A stretch of DNA of 64,000 bases from Desulfomicrobium apsheronum. Lineage in GTDB: Bacteria > Desulfobacterota > Desulfovibrionia > Desulfovibrionales > Desulfomicrobiaceae. Within the stretch, counting starts at the first letter, position 1; the number at the start of each line of letters is the position of its first letter. The notes under the pieces are model-generated. The model was not told where the DNA came from. It saw only the letters and a list, made by a program, of their open reading frames with translations, and did not search any database. This document shows positions 8,999-17,834 of this stretch, piece after piece. The translations under genes and the position numbers were made by a program. The stretch is from NCBI RefSeq assembly GCF_900114115.1, contig NZ_FORX01000001.1, forward strand, positions 1 to 64,000, read 5' to 3'.

Positions 8999-10045
8999 GT
9001 GGAAGGCGTCCACGGGAAAAATCACCCCCCGTATCCCAGCCGGCCGTTTCAAGCCCGACAATGCCTTGGCTCCGTGCTCTGCGCGCTGCTGGTTCATGCC
9101 CTGGCCCTGACCGCGTTTGGGATATGGCTCGGCCCCGGCGGCGCAGGTTCGAACGGCCCCATGCTCATGGCCCTGGAGCTTTCCGGCGGCGGCGCGGGCG
9201 GCGGCATCTCTTCCGGGGGACAAGCCGGGACCGACGAGTCTTACCTGCTGCCCTTGCAGGGCGATCCGGCCACGAAGCCATCCTCCGCCCGGACCCAAGG
9301 ACACCCCCCCACGTCCCCGGCTTCCGAAGCGCAAAATCCGGTCCCGGAGGCATCTCCCGCCCCTGTTCTGCCCGCTGCCACAAAGGCGCCCGCGCAGGCA
9401 CCTATCAGTCAGGCGCGGGTTGAGCCCAATCCCCCCAAACAGATCCCGACCAAGCAGCCCCCTGTCCGGCAGCCTGTCCCCGAACCGAAAATCCAAACTC
9501 CAGAAAGGACGCCAGGCGCGGGCCTTGTCACTGCGGATTCGCCCACGGACCCGGTCCTGAATTCGCCCAGCGACCGCACTGAGCACCCTGAAGCCAAAAA
9601 GGTTCAGGCCGGAACCCCCAAGCTTCAAGCCGGGGCCGCGAGCCCCCCGCAAAGCACGGGCCAGGAGAACCGGCCGGGCGCAGCCGGGGCCGGAACCGGC
9701 GCGGGCGCACGAGGTTCAGGAGGCAACAGTCAGGACGGGAGAGACGGCGCCGGGGACAGTCTGGTAAAATTCGGAACCCCCGGCGGACCGGGCATTGTCC
9801 GCATGGCTCGGCCCAGATATCCGCACGAAGCCAGGCGTCTGGGCAAGGAAGGGATCGTGGTCCTGAGGCTTGCCCTGGATGAAGCCGGGGCCGTGCGCGA
9901 CGTGGAAGTTCTGCGGGGCGTGGGTTTCGGCATGGAGGAGGCCTCCCGGGAAGCGGTCATGCTTTCGCGTTTCCGCCCCGCGACCCTCAAGGGACGCCCC
10001 GTGGCCTGTCAGGTCATTTTGCCCATACATTTCAAGTTGCGCTAG
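8999..10045 (+). CDS. tonB: TonB-like energy transducer
   Basis: The protein has an N-terminal transmembrane anchor (LGSVLCALLVHALALTAFGIW), a long proline, lysine, glutamine and alanine-rich spacer, and a C-terminal TonB domain with the typical YPHEARRLGKEGIVVL start and FRPATLKGRPVACQVILPI end. It would span the periplasm and pass proton-motive energy to outer-membrane receptors. The start is uncertain. A GTG at 8999 with AGGAAAA in front gives 348 residues and is chosen here; the open frame extends back to 8765, but that part overlaps rlmI. No exbB, exbD or receptor gene is adjacent, so partners must be elsewhere. Confidence 0.82.
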   Translation: MEGVHGKNHPPYPSRPFQARQCLGSVLCALLVHALALTAFGIWLGPGGAGSNGPMLMALELSGGGAGGGISSGGQAGTDESYLLPLQGDPATKPSSARTQGHPPTSPASEAQNPVPEASPAPVLPAATKAPAQAPISQARVEPNPPKQIPTKQPPVRQPVPEPKIQTPERTPGAGLVTADSPTDPVLNSPSDRTEHPEAKKVQAGTPKLQAGAASPPQSTGQENRPGAAGAGTGAGARGSGGNSQDGRDGAGDSLVKFGTPGGPGIVRMARPRYPHEARRLGKEGIVVLRLALDEAGAVRDVEVLRGVGFGMEEASREAVMLSRFRPATLKGRPVACQVILPIHFKLR

Positions 10046-10179
10046 ACCCGGCCCCTTGTCTTACAGACTCCGGGCATGCAGGGCCCGGCCATTGCCAGGC
10101 TCCCGGATTCTGATCTATGATCTTTTTCGATCGGCAGCCACCAATCCGCCCTCCCGCACCCATCCTTAGGCAGGTCAAC

Positions 10180-10728
10180 ATGAGCGAAAGAATCGAGTGG
10201 TCGATAAAGGTTCCAATCTTTCGAAACCCCGTCATCCTCAGGCAGTTGGGATTGGCCATCGGCATTCCCTTCGGACTGATTTTCGTGATCATGCTGCTGA
10301 GCGGCGCAAAGCCCGCCGACCTTCTCTACCCGGCCATCCTCATAGGCGCGCTCTTTTTTTTCACCTGGCTCTTCATCATGATTGTCTGGGGCGGAAAATA
10401 CGATGCCGAGTTCATTGTCGACAACAAGGGCGTCCGTTGCAGAACCGCCGCCCGCCAAGCCAAGCAGAACCGCATCATCAACGCCCTCGCCTTTGTGCTC
10501 GGCCTGCTTTCGGGCAAACCGGCCGTGGCCGGAGCCGGGGTGCTGGCGCAATCCCGGCAGGATGTGCTGGTCAAATGGGGAAGCATCAAAAAAACCAAGG
10601 AGTACCCGCGCCGCGACACAATCATGGTCTATGGCGGATTCGCCCAGAACATCGCCGTCTTCTGCACTCCGGAAAATTACGGCCAGGTACGTGAACAGAT
10701 TGCGGCCAAGGTGCGCCCCGGACGCTGA
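10180..10728 (+). CDS. Two-transmembrane protein of unknown function
   Basis: From the ATG at 10180 the product is 182 residues. Two hydrophobic segments (about 25-45 and 52-72) form a helical hairpin, and a soluble C-terminal domain of about 105 residues follows. That domain ends in a strand-rich stretch (DTIMVYGGFAQNIAVFCTP) that loosely recalls PH-like YcxB C-termini. GGCAGG lies upstream of the ATG. I do not recognise a specific family. It is monocistronic and ends at a strong terminator. Confidence 0.65.
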   Translation: MSERIEWSIKVPIFRNPVILRQLGLAIGIPFGLIFVIMLLSGAKPADLLYPAILIGALFFFTWLFIMIVWGGKYDAEFIVDNKGVRCRTAARQAKQNRIINALAFVLGLLSGKPAVAGAGVLAQSRQDVLVKWGSIKKTKEYPRRDTIMVYGGFAQNIAVFCTPENYGQVREQIAAKVRPGR

Positions 10729-10744
10729 TCCGACAGCAAGCCTT

Positions 10745-10792
10745 AAAAAAAGCCGCCCCGCCAGCTCGTATGCTGACGGGGCGGCTTTTTTT
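10745..10792. terminator. Bidirectional intrinsic terminator
   Basis: A perfect stem (AGCCGCCCCG pairing with CGGGGCGGCT) with a 16-base loop is flanked by A7 on the left and T8 on the right. It serves the plus-strand membrane protein gene and the minus-strand malic enzyme gene, which converge here. Confidence 0.9.
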
Positions 10793-10808
10793 GGCCGTGA
10801 GCGTTCCG

Positions 10809-12131
10809 CTAGAAAATCTGCGGGTAGGTCTTCACAAAGGCGTCCAAACGTTCACGGGACTTGGTGATGCGTTCGCGAAGGCTCGCGCGGTAGGCGTCCA
10901 TGTCCGCGATGGGCTTTCTGGCCACGCCCGTGTCCATGGCGGCCTGGGCCACGGCGGCGGATTCGAATTCGATGAGACGCAGGTCCACGGGTTTGGGGAT
11001 GATGTAGTCGATGCCGAATTCCAGCTTGTCCACACCGTAGGCCTCAACCACGTAGTCCGGCACCGGCTGCTTGGCCAGTTCGGCCAGGGCCTTGGCGGCG
11101 GCGAGCTTCATTTCCTCGTTGATGTTCGAGGCCATGACATCGAGCGCCCCACGGAAGATGAAGGGAAAACCCAGAACATTGTTGATCTGGTTCGGGAAGT
11201 CCGAACGGCCTGTGGCCATGATGGCGTCGGGGCGGGCTTCCTTGGCCTCGGTGTAGGATATCTCGGGCACGGGGTTGGCGCAGGCGAAGATGATGGGATC
11301 CTTGGCCATGCTTCTGACCATGTCCTGACTGACCACTCCCGCCTTGGAGAGACCAAGGAACAGGTCCGCGCCGACCATGGCCTCGGCCAGGGATGCGTAG
11401 GCCTTGGCGGTGGCGAATTCGAGCTTCTGGGCGTTGAGGTCCGTGCGGCCGGTGTGCAGATGTCCGCGCGAGTCGAACATGGCGATGTTTTCGAGCTTCA
11501 TTCCGAGCGCCACGTAGAGCCGGGTGCAGGAAATGGCCGCCGAGCCAGCACCGGACACGACCATGCGCAGATCCTCGATCTTCTTGCCAGTGATTTCCAG
11601 GGCATTGATCAGGCCCGCAGCCGAGATGATGGCCGTGCCGTGCTGATCGTCATGGAAGACCGGGATGCCCATTTCCTTTTTGAGCTTGTCCTCGATGTAG
11701 AAACATTCCGGGGCCTTGATGTCTTCGAGGTTGATGCCGCCGAAGGTGGGTTCCATGGCCTTGACGATCTCGCAGAGCTTGTCGGGGTCGGTCACGTCGA
11801 GGTTGATGTCGTAAACGTCAACGTCGGCGAAAATCTTGAACAGAAGGCCCTTGCCTTCCATGACGGGCTTGCCGGCGTAGGCGCCGATGTTGCCCAGGCC
11901 CAGGACGGCGGTGCCGTTGGAGACGACGGCCACCAGGTTGCCGCGGCCGGTGTACTTGTAGGTCAGGTCCGGATCCTTGGCGATGGCCAGACAGGACTCG
12001 GCCACGCCCGGGCTGTAGGCCATGGTCAGATGCTTCTGGGTGGAATAGGGCTTGGCCGGCACAACCTCGATTTTGCCGGGACGCACTTCGGAATGATAAT
12101 CCAGGGCTTCCTGGGGTGTGAACAGAGCCAT
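10809..12131 (-). CDS. Malic enzyme (short form)
   Basis: The 440-residue protein catalyses oxidative decarboxylation of malate to pyruvate. Family motifs are the N-terminal YSPGVAESC, the Lys/Asp catalytic region ([11 protein letters not shown]) and the FHDDQHGTA motif, followed by a Rossmann NAD(P) domain containing VSGAGSAA. It is the short bacterial form without the phosphotransacetylase-like C-terminal domain of MaeB. The ATG at 12131 has GGAGGACAAC in front and is preferred over the in-frame start at 12182. It lies downstream of the fumarase and fumarate reductase genes on the same strand, so it probably links malate to pyruvate in that branch. Cofactor choice (NAD or NADP) cannot be told by eye. 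Confidence 0.93.
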   Translation of the reverse strand: MALFTPQEALDYHSEVRPGKIEVVPAKPYSTQKHLTMAYSPGVAESCLAIAKDPDLTYKYTGRGNLVAVVSNGTAVLGLGNIGAYAGKPVMEGKGLLFKIFADVDVYDINLDVTDPDKLCEIVKAMEPTFGGINLEDIKAPECFYIEDKLKKEMGIPVFHDDQHGTAIISAAGLINALEITGKKIEDLRMVVSGAGSAAISCTRLYVALGMKLENIAMFDSRGHLHTGRTDLNAQKLEFATAKAYASLAEAMVGADLFLGLSKAGVVSQDMVRSMAKDPIIFACANPVPEISYTEAKEARPDAIMATGRSDFPNQINNVLGFPFIFRGALDVMASNINEEMKLAAAKALAELAKQPVPDYVVEAYGVDKLEFGIDYIIPKPVDLRLIEFESAAVAQAAMDTGVARKPIADMDAYRASLRERITKSRERLDAFVKTYPQIF

Positions 12132-12402
12132 GTTGTCCTCCAAATGTGATGCCGCTTCAGCGACGTTGATATTCAATCGCATCCCCTTGAAGGGGGCCAG
12201 GGTGCGAACGCTTACTTAACGATGGGCGGCGCCACGCATCTCTTCCGGTTGTTTCGCAGCGTATGCGGCGAACAGTCGCACAGAACATACCGGCGCGTGT
12301 CATTTCGCAACTAACATGAATAAAGATGATAAACTTCACGCCTGGGTTTACAGGGAGGGGTGTTTATGCGGACGGAGAAAGGGCGGATGGGTGACGGAAG
12401 AA
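12132..12402. other. Intergenic leader upstream of malic enzyme
   Basis: About 270 bp between the malic enzyme start and the left inverted repeat. Short overlapping frames here have no support. It should hold the malic enzyme promoter, but no clear -35/-10 pair was identified. Confidence 0.4.
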
Positions 12403-12430
12403 GGGCGGCCACGCAGGGCCGCCCCTACGG
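12403..12430. repeat. Left arm of 28-bp perfect inverted repeat
   Basis: The arm begins GGGCGGCCACGCAG and is the exact reverse complement of 12865-12892. Each arm is itself a hairpin (GGGCGGC pairing with GCCGCCC). Together the arms bracket the 46-bp repeat array. Confidence 0.9.
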
Positions 12431-12866
12431 TATATCACCCTGAAATCCATCACCGTTCACCGCGCCAACGGTGAATCGCCCCGAAATCCATCCAAACCGG
12501 CGAAACCGACCCTACGACGCATCGCCCCGGAATCCGTCCAAACCGGCGGGATCGCACCAACAACGCATCGCCCCGGAATCCATCCAAACCGGCGGAACCG
12601 ACCCTACGACGCATTGCCCCGGAATCCATCCAAACCGGCGAAACCGACCCTACGACGCATCGCCACGAAATCCATCCACACCGACGGGATCGCACCAACG
12701 ACGCATTGCCCCGGAATCCATCCAAACCGGCGGAACCGCACCAACGACGCATCGCCACGAAATCCATCCAAACCGGCGGAACCGACCCTACGACGCATTG
12801 CCCCGAAATCCATCCAAACCGGCGAAACCGACCCTACGACGCATCGCCACGAAATCCATCCAAACC
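12431..12866. repeat. 46-bp tandem repeat array (minisatellite)
   Basis: There are eight full units of 46 bp starting at 12477, 12523, 12569, 12615, 12661, 12707, 12753 and 12799. One diverged unit precedes them (12431-12476) and a 22-bp partial unit follows (12845-12866). Most units contain AATCCATCCAAACCGGCG and end ACGCAT. Two middle variants alternate (ACCGACCCTACGACGCAT and a form with GCACCAAC), so units look like a shuffled mosaic. Units are directly adjacent with no spacers. The period is not a multiple of three, and frames are open in several registers, which argues against a coding repeat. Confidence 0.93.
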
Positions 12867-12892
12867 GTAGGGGCGGCCCTGCGTGGCCGCCC
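12865..12892. repeat. Right arm of 28-bp perfect inverted repeat
   Basis: The arm begins CCGTAGGGGCGGCC and is the exact reverse complement of 12403-12430. Directly after it, CGTGGCCGCCCTGCC recurs once more at about 12898-12912, so the right side carries an extra partial copy. The fumarase beta gene ends 40 bp further on. Confidence 0.9.
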
Positions 12893-12934
12893 TGCCTTAC
12901 GTGGCCGCCCTGCCCCGCGTACCCCTTCTTCTGT

Positions 12935-13492
12935 CTATTCCAACCCCGCCGCCTTGCGATCGGGATGCACGTACAATTCACCGCCGTGGGAATCGTTGAT
13001 GACCAAGAGCGGAAAATCCACCACGGTCAGTTCGCGGATGGCCTCCGGCCCGAGTTCGTCGAAGGCGATGACCTTGGCCGCCGTGATGCACTTGGACAGG
13101 AGCGCTCCGGCCCCGCCCGTGGCCCCGAAATACACGGCCGTGTGATCTTTCAGGGCCTGCTTGACCGCGTCGCTCCTCTTGCCCTTGCCCACCGAGGCCT
13201 TGCAGCCGAGGGAATGCAGACGCGGGGCGTAGGTGTCCATGCGGTAGCTGGTGGTCGGCCCGGCCGAACCGATGGGGCGGCCGGGAGGCGCGGGGCTTGG
13301 GCCCACGTAGTAGATGACCGAGCCCTTGAGGTCAAAAGGGAGGGGCTCGCCCTTGTCCAGCAGGTCGATGAGGCGCTTGTGGGCCGCGTCGCGCGCCGTA
13401 TGGATGGTTCCCGTCAGCTTGACCACGTCACCGGCCTTGAGTTTGGTCAGGGCCTCGTCCGTCAGCGGAGTCTGCAAATTGTATTCGGCCAT
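12935..13492 (-). CDS. Class I fumarate hydratase, beta subunit
   Basis: This 185-residue protein corresponds to the C-terminal domain of iron-sulfur fumarases, carrying the conserved Gly-rich IGSAGPTTSYRMD and VYFGATGGAGALL motifs. With the alpha subunit it converts malate and fumarate reversibly. The ATG at 13492 shares one base with the alpha stop (TGATG) and has GGAGGTGGAA in front, which fixes the start against the longer frame to 13597. It is the last gene of the frdCAB-fum operon on the minus strand. Confidence 0.92.
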   Translation of the reverse strand: MAEYNLQTPLTDEALTKLKAGDVVKLTGTIHTARDAAHKRLIDLLDKGEPLPFDLKGSVIYYVGPSPAPPGRPIGSAGPTTSYRMDTYAPRLHSLGCKASVGKGKRSDAVKQALKDHTAVYFGATGGAGALLSKCITAAKVIAFDELGPEAIRELTVVDFPLLVINDSHGGELYVHPDRKAAGLE

Positions 13493-14331
13493 CAGATTTC
13501 CACCTCCTGGTGTCTGGAGGAATGACACTGGATGTTCACGGCCAGGGGCAGGCTCGCGATGTGGCAGGGGCTCATGGCGATCTTGACGCCCAGACACGTG
13601 GTCTTGCCGCCCAGGCCCATGGGCCCGATGCCGAGTTTGTTGAGGGCTTCGAGGAGTTCCTCTTCCATGGCGGCGAGCTTGGGGTCGGGATTCACGTCGT
13701 CGAGTCTGCGCAGCAGGGCCTTCTTGGCCAGGATGGGGGCGTAGTCGAAGGTGCCGCCCACGCCGATGCCGACCACGGTGGGCGGGCAGGGGTTGGGACC
13801 GGCCTCGGCCACGCGCTCGATGACGAACTTCTTGATGCCGGCCCAGCCCTGGGCCGGGGCGAGCATGGTCACTCGGGACATGTTCTCGCTGCCGCCGCCC
13901 TTGGCCATGAAGGCAATCTTGAGTTTGTCGCCGGGCACGATGTCGAAGTGGACGATGGCCGGAGTGTTGTCCTTGGTGTTGGCGCGGGTCAGCGGGTCAC
14001 AGGCTGACTTGCGCAAAAAGCCCTCGGCGTAGCCCTTGCGCACGCCCTCGTTGATGGCCTCGCGGATGTTCATGCCCTCGACGCGCAGGTCCTCGCCCAT
14101 CTCCACGAAGAAGACGGCAAGACCCGTGTCCTGACACAGGGGCAGCCCCGTTTCCTCTGCCAGTTCATAATTTTCGGTCAGTTGGCGAAAGACTTCCTTT
14201 GCCGCCGGGGATTCTTCCAGGGCCGCGCACTCGGCGAACCGCCGACGCAGATCGTCCGGCAGGTAGCGGTTGGAGTCGATGCACATCTTGGCCACGGTAT
14301 CGATGACTTGGGTGGCGTTCAGCGTCCGCAT
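13492..14331 (-). CDS. Class I fumarate hydratase, alpha subunit
   Basis: The 279-residue protein is the iron-sulfur domain of a two-subunit class I fumarase. Three likely cluster cysteines are visible in LCQDTG, NPCPPT and TTCLG. The KGGGSEN and GIGVGGTFD motifs are also typical. The oxygen-sensitive 4Fe-4S enzyme fits an anaerobe. It begins 3 bp after frdB ends, so the pathway malate to fumarate to succinate is encoded as one unit. Confidence 0.94.
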   Translation of the reverse strand: MRTLNATQVIDTVAKMCIDSNRYLPDDLRRRFAECAALEESPAAKEVFRQLTENYELAEETGLPLCQDTGLAVFFVEMGEDLRVEGMNIREAINEGVRKGYAEGFLRKSACDPLTRANTKDNTPAIVHFDIVPGDKLKIAFMAKGGGSENMSRVTMLAPAQGWAGIKKFVIERVAEAGPNPCPPTVVGIGVGGTFDYAPILAKKALLRRLDDVNPDPKLAAMEEELLEALNKLGIGPMGLGGKTTCLGVKIAMSPCHIASLPLAVNIQCHSSRHQEVEI

Positions 14332-14334
14332 GAT

Positions 14335-15072
14335 TTATTTCCCGAGAAACTTTTTGATGGCGGTGATGCCCATCTTGCGCCGCAGGAAGCCAAGCTGGTT
14401 CTGCAGCGGCAGGTTCTTGGGGCAGATGTCCTCGCAGGCCAGCAGGCCCATGCAGCCGAAGATACCGTAATCGTTGCCGATAATTTCAAAATACTCCTTG
14501 TCCGTGCGCTGATCGCGCGGATCGACGACAAAGCGGGCCACGCGATTCAGGGCCGCCGCGCCCAGGAAGTCGTCACGCATGCGGGCCGTGCCGCAGGCCG
14601 CGATGCAGCAGCCGCATTCCACGCAGCGTTCGAGCTCGTAGATCTGCTCGGCCACGGCATTGTCCATGCGCTCCTCTTCCTTTGTATGATCGAATTCCTT
14701 GGTGGTATGGATCCAGGATTCCGTTGCCTGGTACATCTCGCGGAACCACACGCCCGTGTCGACGGACAGGTCGCCGATGAGCTTGAAGACCGGCAGCGGC
14801 AACAGGGTGATGGTTTCCGGCAGATCCTTGGTCTTGGTCTGGCAGGCCAGGCGCGGGCGGCCGTTGACGACCATGCCGCAGGAACCGCAGATGCCGGCGC
14901 GGCAGCAGAAGTCGAAGATGAGGCCGGGGTCCTGCTCCTCGCGCAGGCGGTTGAGCGCGATGAAGAGGGTCATGTTCTCGGTTTCGTCCAGCGTGAAGGT
15001 CTGCATGCGCGGCTGAGAGGCCGACTCCTCGGGATTGTAGCGGAAGATCTCGAATTTCAGTGTTCTGCCCAT
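14335..15072 (-). CDS. frdB: Fumarate reductase iron-sulfur subunit
   Basis: The 245-residue protein has an N-terminal plant-type ferredoxin domain with the 2Fe-2S ligands in CCRAGICGSC and the later Cys of PRLAC. The C-terminal domain has CVECGCCIAAC and GCMGLLACEDICPKN for the 4Fe-4S and 3Fe-4S clusters. It passes electrons between the cytochrome b subunit and the flavoprotein. It lies 9 bp after frdA and 3 bp before the fumarase alpha gene. Confidence 0.96.
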   Translation of the reverse strand: MGRTLKFEIFRYNPEESASQPRMQTFTLDETENMTLFIALNRLREEQDPGLIFDFCCRAGICGSCGMVVNGRPRLACQTKTKDLPETITLLPLPVFKLIGDLSVDTGVWFREMYQATESWIHTTKEFDHTKEEERMDNAVAEQIYELERCVECGCCIAACGTARMRDDFLGAAALNRVARFVVDPRDQRTDKEYFEIIGNDYGIFGCMGLLACEDICPKNLPLQNQLGFLRRKMGITAIKKFLGK

Positions 15073-15081
15073 GGTTTCCTC

Positions 15082-16935
15082 CTAGCGCTTGATGGTCTTG
15101 GCCGCGATGGTTTCGGGATCAGCCTGGATGATGGTGCCGCCGCCGTAGCCACGGTCGCCCGGAGGAATCTCGAAGTGGGGGGTTGCGTCCTCGTATTTGA
15201 GCATCGGCATGTCCGCGTTCTCGGGCCAGTAGGCCAGGGTGCGGTTCAGCCAGTTCTTGTCGTCGCGCGCCGGGAAATCCTCGCGATTGTGGCTGCCCCG
15301 GCTCTCCTTGCGGGCCACGGCTCCGGCGGCGATGCCCAGGGCCAGACGCACCTGGCCGCGCAGCTTGAGGGCTGCGGCCACTTCGTGGTTGGCGCCAAGG
15401 CCGTTTGAGACCAGGCCGATCCTGCCCGAGCGTTCATAGATGCCCTGCAATGTTTCGATGCAGGTCAGCAGATCCTTTTCATTGCGGAACACGAAGCAGC
15501 CGGTCATCAGCGCTTCCTGCATCTCGGCGCGCACCTTGTAGACGTTCTCCTTGCCCAGGCGGCCGGCGATGAGATCGTCGATGCGGCGCTGCTGGCGGCG
15601 CACTTCGGCGTTCACGACTGCGGTGGAATAGGTGGTTTCGGTCCCTTGCAGGTATTCGACGATGCATTTGCCGATGATGCCTCCGGCGACCACGGTCTCG
15701 GCCAGGGAGTTGCCGCCCAGGCGGTTGAAGCCGTGCATGTCCCAGCAGGCCGACTCACCGGCGGAGTAGAGGCCCTTAAGGCCATAGGCAGCGCCGGTCT
15801 TGTCCGTGCGGATGCCGGACATGGTGTAGTGCTGGGTCGGGCGCACCGGAATGAGTTGGGTGCGGGCGTCCACGCCGAGGAAGTTTTTGCAGATCTCGTC
15901 CACTTCGCGAAGCTTGGTGGAGATGTGCTTGTCGCCCAGGTGGCGGATGTCGAGCCAGAGGTGCTCGCCATAGGCGGACTTCACGCCGTGGCCTGCGCGC
16001 ATGTGCTCGGTCATGCGCCGGGCGACCACGTCGCGGGAGGCCAGTTCGGCTTTTTCGGGCTCGTAGATGTGCATGAAGCGCTCTTCGTTCACATCGAGGA
16101 GCGTCCCGCCGTCGCCGCGGCAGCCTTCGGTCACGAGGATGTCCGTGGGCACGATGCCCGTGGGGTGGAACTGGATGGCCTCGGGGTTGCCGATGGGCAC
16201 CACGCCCGTTTCCTGGGCTATGGCGTTGCCCGCGCCGTCGCAGATGACCGCGTTGGTCGTGGCAGTGTAGAGCCGGCCGTAGCCGCCGGTACAGATGGCC
16301 GTGGCCTTCGCCAGATAGACTTCGAGCTTGCCGGTGCGCAGGCAGCGCACTACCGCGCCCATGCATTTTTCGCCGTCATGGATGAGGGAGATGGCTTCCT
16401 TGCGGTCAAGGACGCTGATGCCGAGCTCGGCGCACTTGTTGTCCATGGTGCACATGACCGCGTGACCCGTGCCGTCGGAGGTGTAGCAGGTGCGCCATTT
16501 GGCCGTGCCGCCGAAGGAGCGGGCCGTGATCAGGCCTTCCTTCTCGGGCTTTTCGAACTTTTCGAATTTTTCGCCGCCCTTGAAATAGGTGGACTTGCCC
16601 GGCACCACGCGGTTCCATGGCACGCCCCAGTGGGCCAGGCGGCGCATCTCGATGGGCGCGGTGTCGGCGAACATGCGGGCCACTTCCTGGTCGCAGCCCC
16701 AGTCCGAGCCCTTGACCGTGTCCATGAAGTGCACATCCGGGTTATCCCCTTCGCCCATGGCGCAGTTGCCGATGGCGGCCTGCATGCCGCCCTGGGCGGC
16801 GGAAGAGTGGGAACGCCTGGCCGGAACTATGGACAGGCAGACAACGTCGAATCCGGCCAGGGCCGATTCCACGGCCACGCGCTCGCCGGCCAGACCGGCG
16901 CCGATGACCAGCAGATCAGAAGTATGGGTATACAT
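15082..16935 (-). CDS. frdA: Fumarate reductase flavoprotein subunit
   Basis: This 617-residue catalytic subunit has the N-terminal FAD-binding GAGLAGERV motif and SHSSAAQGG around His43, the usual site of covalent FAD attachment. It also has the substrate-region motifs PIGNPEAIQFHPTG and RPTQHYTMSGI. Its length and motifs fit the menaquinol fumarate reductases of epsilon- and deltaproteobacteria. The direction (fumarate reduction or succinate oxidation) cannot be decided from sequence; the reductase name follows the operon with fumarase and the single-cytochrome subunit type. Confidence 0.95.
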   Translation of the reverse strand: MYTHTSDLLVIGAGLAGERVAVESALAGFDVVCLSIVPARRSHSSAAQGGMQAAIGNCAMGEGDNPDVHFMDTVKGSDWGCDQEVARMFADTAPIEMRRLAHWGVPWNRVVPGKSTYFKGGEKFEKFEKPEKEGLITARSFGGTAKWRTCYTSDGTGHAVMCTMDNKCAELGISVLDRKEAISLIHDGEKCMGAVVRCLRTGKLEVYLAKATAICTGGYGRLYTATTNAVICDGAGNAIAQETGVVPIGNPEAIQFHPTGIVPTDILVTEGCRGDGGTLLDVNEERFMHIYEPEKAELASRDVVARRMTEHMRAGHGVKSAYGEHLWLDIRHLGDKHISTKLREVDEICKNFLGVDARTQLIPVRPTQHYTMSGIRTDKTGAAYGLKGLYSAGESACWDMHGFNRLGGNSLAETVVAGGIIGKCIVEYLQGTETTYSTAVVNAEVRRQQRRIDDLIAGRLGKENVYKVRAEMQEALMTGCFVFRNEKDLLTCIETLQGIYERSGRIGLVSNGLGANHEVAAALKLRGQVRLALGIAAGAVARKESRGSHNREDFPARDDKNWLNRTLAYWPENADMPMLKYEDATPHFEIPPGDRGYGGGTIIQADPETIAAKTIKR

Positions 16936-16950
16936 GAATGCTCCCGAAAT

Positions 16951-17601
16951 TTAGACGGTCATGGTGGCGTAGCGGGCCAATGCGATAAGGGCGATTGCCA
17001 GGACACAGCCAAAGGCGATGGTCAGGATCTTCACGACTTTCGGGCGCGTGGCGTCGGTGATGAAGCCCCATTTGACCCCGATCCTGTACACGCCGATAAA
17101 GACATGCAGCTGCACCAGCGGGATGAGCACCAGATAGAAGATAAGCCAGCCGCCGCTCTGGACCCGGACCGTGGAGGTGGCGGCCAGGATGGCCGTGTCG
17201 TTGATGTTGGTCCACATGTGGATGGCGCCAAGGACCAGGATGATCATGGCCGATCCCGCCTGCACGATCCAGAGCCAGGTGTCGCGGTGGTTCAGCAGAC
17301 GCGCGTTGCGCCAGATTGCTTCCTGTCCTTCGAACCGGAACGGGATCTTGCGCGCGGCGATGACGAAATGCATGAAAAACAGGATGGGCACAAAAATGTG
17401 GGCCAGGGTGTCGAGATGCAGGGCTTCCAGCGCACCGGCCACCCCGTCGAGGGCCCCGGCGCCGAAAATGATGGACGCGGTCAGCAGCGTGTGGAAGGCG
17501 ATGAAAAGGACCAGCCCGGCTCCGGTAAGCATCTGGAGCCAGTCGAGATACGCATCCCGGCGTCCCGGACGCACGACATGCATGGTGGCATCAACGGACA
17601 T
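16951..17601 (-). CDS. frdC: Fumarate reductase cytochrome b subunit
   Basis: The 216-residue protein has five hydrophobic segments and several in-membrane histidines (in FIAFHTLL, LFFMHFVI, GAIHMW and VQLHVFI) suitable for two b hemes. This is the single large anchor of the Wolinella-type quinol fumarate reductase. The ATG at 17601 is preceded by GGAGGAAGT and is chosen over an open frame reaching 17652. It is the first gene of the minus-strand frdCAB-fum operon and is divergent from copA, so the operon promoter should lie in 17602-17834. Confidence 0.93.
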   Translation of the reverse strand: MSVDATMHVVRPGRRDAYLDWLQMLTGAGLVLFIAFHTLLTASIIFGAGALDGVAGALEALHLDTLAHIFVPILFFMHFVIAARKIPFRFEGQEAIWRNARLLNHRDTWLWIVQAGSAMIILVLGAIHMWTNINDTAILAATSTVRVQSGGWLIFYLVLIPLVQLHVFIGVYRIGVKWGFITDATRPKVVKILTIAFGCVLAIALIALARYATMTV

Positions 17602-17834
17602 ACTTCCTCCGAAGTTGCGGAGCCAATGCACTGCTGACTCCTGGTTGAACAACCAATTTGTTTTTCAAGAAACGATGGGAGCCCGAAGACTATCGGAAAA
17701 GAATTTTTGTAGGCATGATGGCTACTCGAATACAATTGATCAGTCAATCACATGCCATAACACCGCACTTGCAAGACACGCGTCAAAAGGTACAAAAAGG
17801 TTCGGAACGATTGGAATATATCCCGGAGAGAAAG

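Noticed and set aside
8930..9652. N-terminal extension of the rlmI frame
   Set aside because: It is low-complexity, overlaps tonB in antisense, and family length is reached from 8929.
10770..12149. Long plus-strand frame antisense to malic enzyme
   Set aside because: It is the mirror of a clear gene in a GC-rich genome and encodes His/Gly/Val-rich nonsense; several similar frames (such as 32279-34054, 46549-48762 and 55140-56819) were rejected for the same reason.
12431..12866. The repeat array as a CRISPR
   Set aside because: Units abut one another with no unique spacers and are 46 bp, and no cas genes are present.
12471..13145. Open frames through the 46-bp repeats as a repeat protein
   Set aside because: Frames are open in several registers on both strands because of base composition, the unit length is not a multiple of three, and there is no start with a ribosome binding site.
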